Notes: generated by a model from the letters alone, not told the origin. A DNA stretch of 64,000 bases from Couchioplanes caeruleus (GCF_003751945.1 NZ_RJKL01000001.1:6324001-6388000), one strand, 5' to 3'; shown: positions 41,301 through 48,650, counted from the stretch's first letter. Made by a program: numbers and translations.

Positions 41301-42636
41301 CGGCGTTGTTCTGGCGGTGGTACTCATACAGCCACGAGGTGGAGCCGGCGTTGGTCACCGGGGTCCAGAAGTTGAAGCCGTGCGGCACCGCCGTCGCCGG
41401 GAAGTTGTTGCCGCGGGAGAAGTCGCCCGATGAGTGGGTGCCGCGCCGGGTCTCGGCGTACTCGGAGAGGTGTGCCCGGGGCCGTGCCGGGGCGACCTCG
41501 CCGATCGTGATGTCGTCGAACCAGGCACGGAAGCTCGTCGGGCCGTCCGGTTTGTCGTACCCGATCAGGATCTTGTCGATCGTCTTGCCCCGGGCGACCG
41601 TGCCGATCCGGGCGGTCCGCTTGTTCCACTGCGCGGTGTAGAGCGTCTTCGACGCGCCCTGCGCGGCGGGGCTGACCACGACGCCGTTCTGGTCGACGGA
41701 CCTGAGGTCCGACAGGTACGTTCCGTCGGTGAAGGCCAGGTCCACGGCGGTGTACGTGGCCGGGTTGCTCAGATCGTCGCGCCGGAACTCCGGCAGCACC
41801 AGGTACGACAGCTCGGTGTCGTCCGTAACCGCCACGTCGACGTCGAAGATCTTGTTGTACGAGTACCCGCGGCCCTCGGCGGTGTGCCTTCCGGCGATCT
41901 GGAACGCCTTGAGCCCGGTGTAGCCGACGCCTGCCTTGGCGGTGGGGGAGCTCGCCGGGCCGTTGCCGATCCGGCTCTGCACGGGCCCGGCCGGCGGCGG
42001 GGTGGTGTTCGCGTCGGCGAGTTCGAGGTCGGCGAGCTGGGTCAGGTTGCCCGACGGGTGTCCCGTGACGGAGAGGCGGTAGATCCGGAACGAGGCCGGG
42101 TTCGCCACCGCGAAGGTCTTCGTCTGGAACCGCTGGTCGAAGGCCTGCCCGGCGCGGGTGTCCACGGTGGTCCAGGCGCTGCCGTCGGCGGAGCCCTCCA
42201 GGGTCCAGTCCCGGGGGTCGCGCTCGGGGGCGTCGTTCGCCGAGGTGAGGGCGTACTTGACGACCGTGGCCGGCGTGTCGAGGGTGTACTGCGCCCAGCT
42301 CGTCGGCGTGTCGACCAGCCACTTGGTGGCCGGGTCGCCGTCGTTGAGGTTGGTGACCCCCTCGTTGGGGTTCGGCTGCGCGTTCGCCGCGATGGCGGTG
42401 ACGTGCTCGCGCAGGCTGCCCGGCATGCCGGCGGTGACGCCGCCGTCGACGCCGTGGCTGCGGTCGTCGCCGTCGTCCACCGTGTCCGTCCAGGCGGGCT
42501 GGGGATCGCCGGACTCGAAGGACGATCGGAACGAGGTGGCGGCCGCGGCCCGCGCCGCGCCACCGGTCGCGACGGTCGCCGCCGCGGCTATGAGACTGAC
42601 GGACAGCAGGACGACACTCCATCGTGGCTGGCGCAT
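38371..42636 (-). CDS. Secreted multidomain GH92 glycosidase (alpha-mannosidase type)
   Basis: This 1421-residue exported enzyme begins with a Sec signal peptide (about 1-32). It has an F5/8-type carbohydrate-binding domain (about 75-205), a beta-sandwich region (about 215-385), the GH92 N-terminal beta domain and the (alpha/alpha)6 catalytic domain (about 395-1125), a second F5/8-type domain (about 1140-1290) and a C-terminal valine/threonine-rich beta-repeat tail. Family signatures include VNNGFWDTYRTTWPAYALL, MSWAMDGYINDFGIANMAE and MSAWQIFSALGFYPL. GH92 enzymes are Ca2+-dependent exo-alpha-mannosidases acting mainly on 1,2-, 1,3- or 1,4-linked mannose of fungal or host glycans. A 20-bp palindrome just upstream suggests LacI-type control. 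Confidence 0.92.
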   Translation of the reverse strand: MRQPRWSVVLLSVSLIAAAATVATGGAARAAAATSFRSSFESGDPQPAWTDTVDDGDDRSHGVDGGVTAGMPGSLREHVTAIAANAQPNPNEGVTNLNDGDPATKWLVDTPTSWAQYTLDTPATVVKYALTSANDAPERDPRDWTLEGSADGSAWTTVDTRAGQAFDQRFQTKTFAVANPASFRIYRLSVTGHPSGNLTQLADLELADANTTPPPAGPVQSRIGNGPASSPTAKAGVGYTGLKAFQIAGRHTAEGRGYSYNKIFDVDVAVTDDTELSYLVLPEFRRDDLSNPATYTAVDLAFTDGTYLSDLRSVDQNGVVVSPAAQGASKTLYTAQWNKRTARIGTVARGKTIDKILIGYDKPDGPTSFRAWFDDITIGEVAPARPRAHLSEYAETRRGTHSSGDFSRGNNFPATAVPHGFNFWTPVTNAGSTSWLYEYHRQNNAANRPTLQAFAASHEPSPWMGDRQTFQVMPSAAAGTPDAGRASRALAYGHENETAKPYYYGVTFDNGIKTEFAPTDHAALFQFTFPGDNGNLVFDNVNGNAGLTIDAANRTVSGWSDVNSGGLSAGWTRMFMYATIDAPITASGMLPTGNRPSTGYVKVDAGVDRAVTMRIATSLISVAQARHNLDLEVAADATLASIRDRAQAAWDAKMRTVEVEGASEDQLVTLYSNLYRLFLYPNSGFENTGTAQSPVYKHTVQSAVTSPASSPTETGAAVKDGKVYVNNGFWDTYRTTWPAYALLTPDAAGEMVDGFVQQYRDGGWISRWSSPGYANLMVGTSSDVAFADAYLKGVPGFDAEAAYQAAVKNATVTPPNANVGRKGLATSIFKGWTPSDATGEAMSWAMDGYINDFGIANMAEALAKKGGPKASSYAEQAAYFRNRALNYVHMFDESVDFFQGRDSAGRWRQPPSQYDPRVWGYDYTETNGWNMAFHVPQDGQGLANLYGGRDGLARKLDAFFSTPETAGFPGSYGGTIHEMLEARDVRMGQYGHSNQPSHHIIYMYDHVGQPYKAQKLVREALSRLYLGSDIGQGYPGDEDNGEMSAWQIFSALGFYPLRMGSPSYAIGSPLFTRATVNLPGGKKIVVNAPDNSARNVYVQSLKVNGKAHRSTSLPHSVLADGAVLDFEMGASPSAWGTGKDDAPPSLTTGDAVAGPMRDLTGPGRGTSSDPALVDDTSGTRAVVGTWQYDFSSSGERADYYTLTSGAVAGDPTSWKLSGSYDGTTWTTIDERKDQTFDWRLQTRPFKIAKPGRYAHYKLDVLANTGEASTTLAEIELLGTPVPTCTTTIADKVVGAVSVKSGVTCITRGATVTGLVTVAKGASLYVSGATLRAAVTATGAGTVSLLRATVAGPVTVTGSGPVLLEASAVKGPVTLLDNRTATVVAAGTINGPLTCTGNRPAPVSNGLPPAGTGPRLGQCAPL

Positions 42637-42676
42637 GCCGACATCGTCACGTGCAACTGCGTCGATGACAAGGTTT

Positions 42677-42696
42677 TCCTGACATCGATGTCAGGA
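42677..42696. promoter_or_regulatory. 20-bp perfect palindrome, LacI-type operator of GH92
   Basis: TCCTGACATCGATGTCAGGA reads identically on both strands and is centred about 51 bp before the GH92 start codon. The central CG and 14-bp TGACATCGATGTCA core fit LacI-family operators. The core GACATCGATGTC recurs at 43653-43664 between the arginase-like and lacI-type genes. Confidence 0.75.
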
Positions 42697-42738
42697 CGGC
42701 CGGACGGGCCGCGGCGGTGAACCCGGCCGGTCCTTCCG

Positions 42739-43605
42739 CTATGCCAGCGCGGCGGCGAGGGCGTCGACCAGCGGCGTCAGGCCGATCTCCGGCGGCACGT
42801 GGTCGGGGTTCACTCCGGTCACCGCCATGCCGGCGAACTGCGGGCTGGCGACGAGCACCGACAGCGTCTCGACCAGCTCCTGCAGGGTCAGGCCCTGCGC
42901 CTCGGGCAGGTCGGCGAACGGCGCCTGCGCGAACGCCAGGACCGCCACGTCGAGGTGGACCACGAAGCTCTGCGCCATCGCCTCCGCGGCGAAGCGGGCC
43001 CGGGCGGCCGCCTTCGCCGGCCCGGTGCGGACCTCGTTGCCCGGCACGTAGGTCAATCGGAGGCGGTCCACCAGGTCGCGTTCGGGATCACCGTACGGAC
43101 GGTCGAACCCGTACGCCACCAGGCGCTCCGGAGGCACCGAGGCGACCGCCGCCACCATCGGGTCGCAGCCGGGCAGCCCGAGCAGGTGGGACAGGACCAT
43201 CGCGCCGAGGCTGCCGTGCGGGCTGGTGTCCGGCGTGCCGAGGCCCGGGCTGCCGGCGACATGGACCAGCGCGGGACTTCCCGTCGCCGCGACAAGGCCC
43301 AGCATCACCGTGGCGTCACCGCCGAGCACCAGCGGCACGCCGGGCGCGGCCGCGATCTCCTTCGCCAGGTCGGTGGCCACCTGGACCACCGGGCCGGCGT
43401 TCTGCGCCGCCGGGCGCGACAGGTCCGGCCGCCAGCGGAAGCCGGGCACGTCGCCGAAGTCGTTCACGTGCCGGCCGCGGTCGTCGAACGCGGAGAGCAG
43501 GCCGGCGGCGCGTAACGCCTCCGGTGCCCGCTCCACGCCTGGGGTACGCGCACCCGCACTGGACGGCGCGCCGATCACACTCCACCGGGGAACCATGCGG
43601 CCCAT
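42739..43605 (-). CDS. Arginase-fold protein lacking metal ligands
   Basis: This 288-residue protein follows the ureohydrolase (arginase/agmatinase) fold in length and in landmarks such as VIGAPSSAGARTPGVERAPE at the N-terminus and LSVLVASPQFAGMAVTGVNP near residue 255. The metal-binding motifs are changed: GGDHS becomes GGDAT, the DAHxD motif becomes VAGSPGLGT, and the DxDxxDP motif becomes LDVAVLAFAQ. It is therefore unlikely to be a Mn2+ hydrolase. The gene diverges from a LacI-type regulator gene with a shared operator between them. The ATG at 43605 is followed by another at 43596, and either could be used. Confidence 0.75.
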   Translation of the reverse strand: MGRMVPRWSVIGAPSSAGARTPGVERAPEALRAAGLLSAFDDRGRHVNDFGDVPGFRWRPDLSRPAAQNAGPVVQVATDLAKEIAAAPGVPLVLGGDATVMLGLVAATGSPALVHVAGSPGLGTPDTSPHGSLGAMVLSHLLGLPGCDPMVAAVASVPPERLVAYGFDRPYGDPERDLVDRLRLTYVPGNEVRTGPAKAAARARFAAEAMAQSFVVHLDVAVLAFAQAPFADLPEAQGLTLQELVETLSVLVASPQFAGMAVTGVNPDHVPPEIGLTPLVDALAAALA

Positions 43606-43652
43606 GCTGCCTGATCGACGGCCGACTCGGCACCTGGAGGTGGGTGATGGCC

Positions 43653-43664
43653 GACATCGATGTC
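43653..43664. promoter_or_regulatory. 12-bp palindrome, second LacI-type operator
   Basis: GACATCGATGTC, the core of the GH92 upstream palindrome, lies in the 123-bp spacer between the divergent arginase-like and LacI-type genes, 65 bp before the LacI start. This supports autoregulation and co-regulation with GH92. Confidence 0.7.
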
Positions 43665-43683
43665 ATACTGCTGTCCTTCGGCA

Positions 43684-43719
43684 CCTTCGACCACTCCTTC
43701 GACCACTCCTTCGACCACT
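43684..43719. repeat. Three perfect 12-bp tandem repeats before the LacI gene
   Basis: CCTTCGACCACT occurs three times in succession, ending 9 bp before the start codon of the LacI-type gene, in its presumed leader. Copy number is likely to vary by slippage and could alter the distance between promoter or operator and start codon. Confidence 0.85.
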
Positions 43720-43728
43720 CGGAGCACC

Positions 43729-44763
43729 ATGTCCGCACCCCGGGCCGCCGGCGAGGCCGTCGACAACCCGCGCCGTCCCACGCTCACCCAGGTCGCCGAG
43801 CTGGCCGGCGTGAGCCTCAAGACCGCGTCCCGGGCGCTGAACGACGAGCCGAACGTCGCCGAGGCCACCGGGGCCCGGGTGCGCCAGGCCGCGGACCTGC
43901 TCGGATACCGGCTCAACGGCATCGCCCGGGAACTGCGGCGGGGTGCCACCTCCGCGCTCGTCGGTCTCGTCAGCGGCGACCTGGCGAACCCCTTCTACAG
44001 CGCCGTCGCCAGCGGCATCGAGCGCGAGCTGCGCCAGCACGGGCTGCAACTGGTGACCGCCAACACCGACGAGGACGCCGAGCTCGAACGGGCCCTGGTC
44101 GAGGCGTTCCTGGAACGCCGGGTGCGCGCCCTGCTCGTGGTTCCCAGCGGTGACCGTCACGAATACCTGGCGATCGAGGGCAACCGCGGGGTGCCGTTCG
44201 TCTTCCTCGACCGCCCACCGGACGGCCTCGAGGCCGACGCGGTGCTCATCGACAACGCGGGCGGGGCCCGGGCGGCGGGTGAGCACCTGCTCTCCCACGG
44301 TCACCGGCGGATCGCGCTCGTCGCCGACCTGGCCCGGATGGCACCGCAGCGCGGGCGCCTCGACGGCTTCGTGCAGGCGATGGACGCGGCCGGGAACGAC
44401 CAGTGGCGGCCCTACCTGCGCACGGACGTGCACGACGTGCACCGGGCCGAGGAGACCGTACGGGAACTGCTCACGCGGGACCCGCCGCCTACCGCGCTGT
44501 TCACCACCAACAACCGGCTGACGACCGGCGCGCTGCGGGCGCTGCGCGGCCATCCCGCGGCACCGGCGCTGATCGGCTTCGACGACTTCGACCTGGCGGA
44601 CGTCATCGGCACCACGGTGGTGGCGCACGATCCCGTCGCCATGGGACGCGAAGCGGCGCGGCTGGCACACCGGCGGATCAGCGGCTTCGGTGGCCCGGCT
44701 CAGACGGTGATCATCCCCACGGAGGTGGTGGCCCGGGGCAGCGGCGAACGCGCTCCGGCCTGA
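43729..44763 (+). CDS. LacI-family transcriptional regulator
   Basis: This 344-residue regulator has an N-terminal helix-turn-helix and hinge (LTQVAELAGVSLKTASRALN at about residues 20-39, LGYRLNGIARELRRG after it) and a periplasmic-binding-protein-like effector domain (about 78-344) with VGLVSGDLANPFYSAVASGI, DRPPDGLEADAVLIDNAGG and PALIGFDDFDLADVI. GGAG lies 4 bp before the ATG at 43729. Effectors of this family are usually sugars. Shared palindromes suggest that it represses itself, the arginase-like gene and the GH92 glycosidase, with a mannose-derived inducer as the simplest guess. Confidence 0.93.
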   Translation: MSAPRAAGEAVDNPRRPTLTQVAELAGVSLKTASRALNDEPNVAEATGARVRQAADLLGYRLNGIARELRRGATSALVGLVSGDLANPFYSAVASGIERELRQHGLQLVTANTDEDAELERALVEAFLERRVRALLVVPSGDRHEYLAIEGNRGVPFVFLDRPPDGLEADAVLIDNAGGARAAGEHLLSHGHRRIALVADLARMAPQRGRLDGFVQAMDAAGNDQWRPYLRTDVHDVHRAEETVRELLTRDPPPTALFTTNNRLTTGALRALRGHPAAPALIGFDDFDLADVIGTTVVAHDPVAMGREAARLAHRRISGFGGPAQTVIIPTEVVARGSGERAPA

Positions 44764-44818
44764 CGACGCCCGCACGGGTGACGCGCTCGACGGGCGCCGT
44801 CACGCCGGCTCCCTTAGA

Positions 44819-45181
44819 GTGCATGACGTGACGCTGGAGATCGAGGGACCGCCGCTGACCAGGGGCGCCGTCGTGCACCGGACGGCGCAGGAGAAACGGG
44901 ACGACCGGCGAGCCGCGGCCCGGCGTACGGAAGCCGCCCTGCACGTTCTGCTCGTCACCCTCGTCTGGCTCGTGTCCGTGCCGTTCCTTCTGGGCTGGGC
45001 GCTGCTCGGCCCCGAACGCTCACCCGGCACGCTACTCTTCGCCGCGCTGCTGACCGTCGTGCTGCCGTTCTCCGGGGCGGTCATCGCCACCCGCAACGGG
45101 CTGTACTTCACCGGCGGCGCCTACGCCATGCTGACCCTCGCCATGGTGCTTCCCGCGATCAGCATGGTGCGGGCAGGATGA
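44819..45181 (+). CDS. Small two-helix membrane protein
   Basis: This protein of up to 120 residues has a basic, hydrophilic N-terminus (about 1-38, rich in Arg) and two or three hydrophobic segments (about 40-62, 70-88 and 98-116). I do not recognise a family. The start is uncertain between GTG at 44819 and GTG at 44828. It ends 4 bp before the LigD-type polymerase gene and is probably co-transcribed with it, although no functional link is evident. Confidence 0.6.
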   Translation: MHDVTLEIEGPPLTRGAVVHRTAQEKRDDRRAAARRTEAALHVLLVTLVWLVSVPFLLGWALLGPERSPGTLLFAALLTVVLPFSGAVIATRNGLYFTGGAYAMLTLAMVLPAISMVRAG

Positions 45182-45185
45182 GGCG

Positions 45186-46145
45186 ATGGCGGCCGAGAAG
45201 GAAGAACGCGACGGCGTACCCCTGACCAACCTGGATCAGGAGCTCTTCCCGGACGCCCGCGCGACCAAGCGTGATCTCGTCGACTACCTCGACGCGGTGC
45301 GGGACAGGATGATCCCGGTGCTGCGCGACCGGCCGCTGTCCGTGGTCCGGGTGCTGCGCGGCCAGGACAAATTCGTCCAGAAGAACCTGCCCAAGTACAC
45401 GCCGGAGTGGGTGGCCCGCACCAAGGTCTGGGCCGAGGCGTCGCACCGCGAGGTCCTGTACGCCCTCTGCAACGACCGCCGCACCCTGCTCTGGTTCGGC
45501 AACCAGCGCGCGGTCGAATACCACCCCACCCTCATGACGGTCGCGGACCCGGACCGCCCGACGCACCTCATCATGGACCTCGACCCGCCGGAGGGCGGCG
45601 CCTTCGACCTCGCGGTACGGGCCGCCCGGCTGGTCCGGCAGGCCCTCGCCGACGTGGGCATGGACGGGGCGGTGAAGACCAGCGGCGCCAAGGGCGTCCA
45701 CGTCTTCGTCCCGCTCGACGGCGGCGCCGCCACCATCGACGTGGCCGCGGCGACCCGGGCGGTGGCGGCCCGCGCCGAGCGGCTCGACCCCGCCCTGGCC
45801 ACGACCGCGTTCATCCGCGAGGACCGGCACGGCAAGGTGTTCCTCGACGCGACGCGCTCCGGCGGCGCGAGCGTGGTCGCCGCGTACAGTCCGCGGGTGC
45901 GCCCCGGCGTGCCCGTGTCGTTCCCCGTGGCCTGGGACGACCTCGACGACGTGACACCCGCCGACTTCACCGTGCACACCGTGCCCGGCCTGCTTGGCGA
46001 CGCCGACCCGTGGGCCGCGACGATGCCGCGGCCGCAGCGCCTCGACCCCGGCCTCGTCGAGGAGGGCCACACCATCCCGGTGGCCCGGGTCGCGGCGATG
46101 CACGAGGGCAAGCGGCGGGCGCGGGCGCGCCGGTCGGCGGGCTGA
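45186..46145 (+). CDS. LigD-type polymerase/primase domain protein
   Basis: This 319-residue stand-alone polymerase of the archaeo-eukaryotic primase superfamily corresponds to the PolDom of LigD. It contains the catalytic aspartates in LIMDLDPPEGG (about residue 127), the nucleotide-binding TSGAKGVHVFVPL (about 160) and DATRSGGASVVAAYSPR (about 220). PolDom enzymes add ribonucleotides during Ku-dependent end joining or fill gaps in base-excision repair. No ligase or phosphoesterase domain and no Ku gene lie in the window. Confidence 0.92.
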   Translation: MAAEKEERDGVPLTNLDQELFPDARATKRDLVDYLDAVRDRMIPVLRDRPLSVVRVLRGQDKFVQKNLPKYTPEWVARTKVWAEASHREVLYALCNDRRTLLWFGNQRAVEYHPTLMTVADPDRPTHLIMDLDPPEGGAFDLAVRAARLVRQALADVGMDGAVKTSGAKGVHVFVPLDGGAATIDVAAATRAVAARAERLDPALATTAFIREDRHGKVFLDATRSGGASVVAAYSPRVRPGVPVSFPVAWDDLDDVTPADFTVHTVPGLLGDADPWAATMPRPQRLDPGLVEEGHTIPVARVAAMHEGKRRARARRSAG

Positions 46146-46151
46146 CGCCCG

Positions 46152-46733
46152 TCACTGCGCCGCGCCGGACCACGCGACGAGGCTGCAGAAGAGCTCGGCC
46201 TGCTCGAGCGCGTCGTCGAGGGCATGATGCGTGTGCGCACGTCCGCTGAGCAGCTCCGCCGGCATCGATCGCTTGCCGACCGACCGCACCGGCCGCCGCG
46301 CCTTGAACGCGAACAGCGTCTTCATGTCGACGTGGCCGGAGTGGCCGAAGGGCGAGCCGCCGGTGAACCGCACCTGGTACCAGTATGTGAACATCCAGTC
46401 GAAGCCGAGCGGATAGCCGACGAAGACCGGGCGGGCCCGGTGCCGCCCGGCCAGTTCCGCCAGCCACGCCACGTTCTCCGCCATCGCCACCGCCGGGGCG
46501 GCCCCTGTGCGGGCCAGCGCCGCCCGGTCCAGCCCGGAGACCGCCAGGGCCTCGGGGACGAAACCGGGCGAGATCGGCTGCAGCTCCCGGTAGAAGGTGT
46601 CGGGTTCGAGGCGGCGGAAGGTGGTGCCGTCGTACGTCGCGGCCGTGGCCATGCCCAGCGACAGCATCGAGTACGGGCCGGGGATCGGGCCGTCCGCCTC
46701 GATGTCCGTGGAGATGTACAGATCGGTCGGCAC
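46152..46733 (-). CDS. DEDDh-family 3'-5' exonuclease-like protein
   Basis: This 193-residue nuclease-like protein has the DnaQ-type motif I STDIEADGP (Asp and Glu), a central Asp in FVGYPLGFDWMF, and motif III HHALDDALEQAELF with the His and Asp of DEDDh enzymes. All four acidic ligands appear present, so it is probably active on DNA or RNA ends. It converges on the LigD-type gene with a 6-bp gap. Its role could be repair or small-RNA turnover; sequence alone does not decide. Confidence 0.85.
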   Translation of the reverse strand: MPTDLYISTDIEADGPIPGPYSMLSLGMATAATYDGTTFRRLEPDTFYRELQPISPGFVPEALAVSGLDRAALARTGAAPAVAMAENVAWLAELAGRHRARPVFVGYPLGFDWMFTYWYQVRFTGGSPFGHSGHVDMKTLFAFKARRPVRSVGKRSMPAELLSGRAHTHHALDDALEQAELFCSLVAWSGAAQ

Positions 46734-47100
46734 CCGACGAGCTTAGGTCTCGTCATTCACCAGCGGCGCACATGAACGGCACAAGAGACTGACTCGGCGG
46801 CGACCGAACTCGCCACCGTGACGGGAAGCGTGCAGGACGGCTTCAAGGCGACGCTGACCATCGCGGTCGACCCGTCCGGGAAGGAGACCGGCGGGGGAGC
46901 GGCTCCCGGCGGCGCGCCGCCGTCAGGCGGTCCGGGCGGTCCCGGTGGTACGCCGCCGTCAGGCGGTCCGGGCGGTGGCGGTCCCGGCGGTCCTCCGCCG
47001 TAGGGTTTCCCGCGCCGTAGCGAACCTTTCCTGTCGACCGATCGGGGTACGTCAAAAGGGCTATAGCTCCCGGTCTATGCCCTTGGTGAGAATCTGTCGC
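46734..47100. other. 367-bp spacer with a short Gly/Pro-rich reading frame
   Basis: A plus-strand frame (GTG 46818 to stop at 47003, 61 codons) begins VTGSVQDGFKATLTIAVDPS and ends in a Gly/Pro-rich tail built on a direct DNA repeat of about 36 bp (PPSGGPGGPGG type). It has no ribosome binding site, and the frame continues upstream to 46776 in protein-like sequence, so it looks like the 3' end of a lost secreted-protein gene. Nothing else is visible in the stretch. Confidence 0.35.
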
Positions 47101-47550
47101 ATGGCCGCCCCCGGACACGACGCCCTCCTGATCTCGCTCCTCGCCGCGTGCACCGCCTGCATCGGGTACGCGGTGGGCCGCCTGCACCAGTGGTATCGCA
47201 CCGGCCTGGACCGCGATGAGGCCTACCGGGACGGTTACGAGACCGCCACCCGCAGCGTCTTCAGTACGGCGGCGCGCCTGATCGGTCCCCGCCGGGAGGC
47301 CCGCGGCACGGCGGCCGTGCGGTCCGCGACGGTCGCCCCGGCCGCGCCCGCCGACGGCGGACGGCATCTCGTCCCCGACGAGCTGGTGCAGGCGGCGACC
47401 TACCGGTTGGCACCTGACCGGGTCGCCCGGGCCAAGGTCCCGGGTGCGGCGTCCGCCGCCGCCGACGACGAGGCGGCGGACGCGGCATCCGGCGACGACG
47501 GGCAGGAGACGACGCGGCTGCGATCCGTCCCGCGGCCACGTTCCTCCTGA
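47101..47550 (+). CDS. Hypothetical protein with N-terminal membrane helix
   Basis: This 149-residue protein has a hydrophobic segment at about residues 6-24 (ALLISLLAACTACIGYAVG), then HQWYRTGLDRDEAYRDGYET and a polar, Ala/Asp-rich, probably disordered C-terminus ending in basic residues. I do not recognise a family; it may be restricted to related actinobacteria. The ATG at 47101 was chosen; an in-frame ATG at 47077 would add eight residues. Confidence 0.6.
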   Translation: MAAPGHDALLISLLAACTACIGYAVGRLHQWYRTGLDRDEAYRDGYETATRSVFSTAARLIGPRREARGTAAVRSATVAPAAPADGGRHLVPDELVQAATYRLAPDRVARAKVPGAASAAADDEAADAASGDDGQETTRLRSVPRPRSS

Positions 47551-47612
47551 AGCCGTCCCGCGCGGAGCGCGACCCCGGCCGCTGCCGTGCGTGTCAGGCC
47601 CAGTGGGGTTTG

Positions 47613-47690
47613 CCGGCTGGCGCCGGTGGCTGGTGCGACGGGCATTCCGGCTGGCGTCGGTGCCTGGTGCGACGGGCTTTTCCGGCTGGC
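47613..47690. repeat. Tandem 34/35-bp repeats beside rnhA
   Basis: Units starting CCGGCTGGCG at 47613 and 47647 are 34 and 35 bp long and nearly identical, followed by a 9-bp partial third copy at 47682-47690. They fill the short spacer at the 3' end of the minus-strand rnhA gene. The rest of 47551-47703 shows no gene. Confidence 0.75.
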
Positions 47691-47703
47691 TCGGGCGTCC
47701 GGC

Positions 47704-48174
47704 TCAGCGGGTGGCCAGGGCTTCCTGGAGGCCGCGGGCGGCGAGGCGGTCGGCGCGCTCGTTCTCCGGGTGGCCGGCGTGGCCCTTCACCCAGTGCCAC
47801 TGCACCTCGTGGCGGCGCACGGCCGCGTCGAGGCGCTGCCAGAGGTCGACGTTCTTCACGGGCTGCCGGGCCGAGGTCAGCCAGCCGTTGGCCTTCCACC
47901 GGGGGAGCCACTTCGTGATGCCGTCCCGGACGTAGATGCTGTCGGTGTAGAGCAGAACTGGCAGCGGCGCACGGGTCAGGCTCTCGAGCGCGCGGATGGG
48001 CGCCATCAGTTCCATCCGGTTGTTGGTGGTCGGCGTGGCCTCCCCGCCGCAGAGATCCTTCTCCCGGGTGCCCCAGCGCAGCACGGCACCCCAGCCGCCG
48101 GGCCCGGGATTCGGCACGCAGGCTCCATCCGTGAAGATCTCCACCGCCGTGACCGAGCCCGTCATGGGCAGCAC
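47704..48174 (-). CDS. rnhA: Ribonuclease HI
   Basis: This 156-residue enzyme cleaves RNA in RNA-DNA hybrids. The catalytic residues are in place: Asp of [18 protein letters not shown], Glu of [10 protein letters not shown], Asp of [12 protein letters not shown], and Asp of [11 protein letters not shown] near the C-terminus, with the loop His in VKGHAGH. Length is that of the single-domain bacterial form. The start could also be the second ATG four residues in. Confidence 0.95.
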   Translation of the reverse strand: MLPMTGSVTAVEIFTDGACVPNPGPGGWGAVLRWGTREKDLCGGEATPTTNNRMELMAPIRALESLTRAPLPVLLYTDSIYVRDGITKWLPRWKANGWLTSARQPVKNVDLWQRLDAAVRRHEVQWHWVKGHAGHPENERADRLAARGLQEALATR

Positions 48175-48650
48175 CCTACCCAGCGTTCCCGGCTGGCCGC
48201 GGCGGTGGCCACCCGCGGCACGCCGCGGTCCTGGACATCCGCGGCACGCCGCCTGCTTCGTGCGATTCCCGCGGGTGCCGGTTGCTGTGCGCCGCGCGCC
48301 GGTCGCTGGGAGCCGCGCCGGTTGCTGGGAGCCGCGGGCGGTGGCGTGGAGCGCGGGTTGATGTCAGGCCGCCGGCTCGGGGGCCTGCGTGACGCGGACA
48401 GGCTACCGGGGGGAACCGGTCCGGGCCGGCGGCCTGCCCCCGCTTTCCGCAGCGTATGGGAGCGCTCCCACCGCCGCAACCGGCCATGTTCGCGCAGTCT
48501 GTGTCGTTCTCCCTACCCGCCCGAAGGTCTGCTTCGTCGATGCCGCGGAGATTGCGGCCGCCCGTTCGACCCGCCGGCGCACGCAGGACGTGGGCCACAC
48601 CGGCCGGAGGCCCGGTGGCGCCGTCTTACCCAGCCAGTACAGTTTCGTCC
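48175..48650. other. 476-bp non-coding spacer between rnhA and the ABC exporter genes
   Basis: I see no supported gene. The first 180 bp hold short GC-rich direct repeats (GCGGCACGCCGC at about 48211 and 48241; GCTGGGAGCCGCG twice near 48304-48342). A perfect 14-bp LacI-type palindrome lies at 48457-48470 (separate entry). The frame leading into the ATPase gene is open from 48456, but that extension looks non-native. Confidence 0.55.
48457..48470. promoter_or_regulatory. Perfect CebR-type palindrome TGGGAGCGCTCCCA
   Basis: This 14-bp palindrome is identical to the operator bound by the cellobiose-responsive LacI-family repressor CebR in Streptomyces. It lies 180 bp before the ABC ATPase start and about 280 bp from the rnhA start. 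No cellulase, beta-glucosidase or sugar transporter gene lies next to it. Confidence 0.55.

Noticed and set aside
46818..47003. Independent small secreted-protein gene
   Set aside because: No ribosome binding site or signal peptide, and the frame extends upstream into protein-like sequence, so it is better read as a fragment.
48456..48650. 65-residue N-terminal extension of the ABC ATPase
   Set aside because: The added sequence lacks any conserved feature and contains the CebR-type palindrome; the ATPase domain begins normally at the ATG at 48651.
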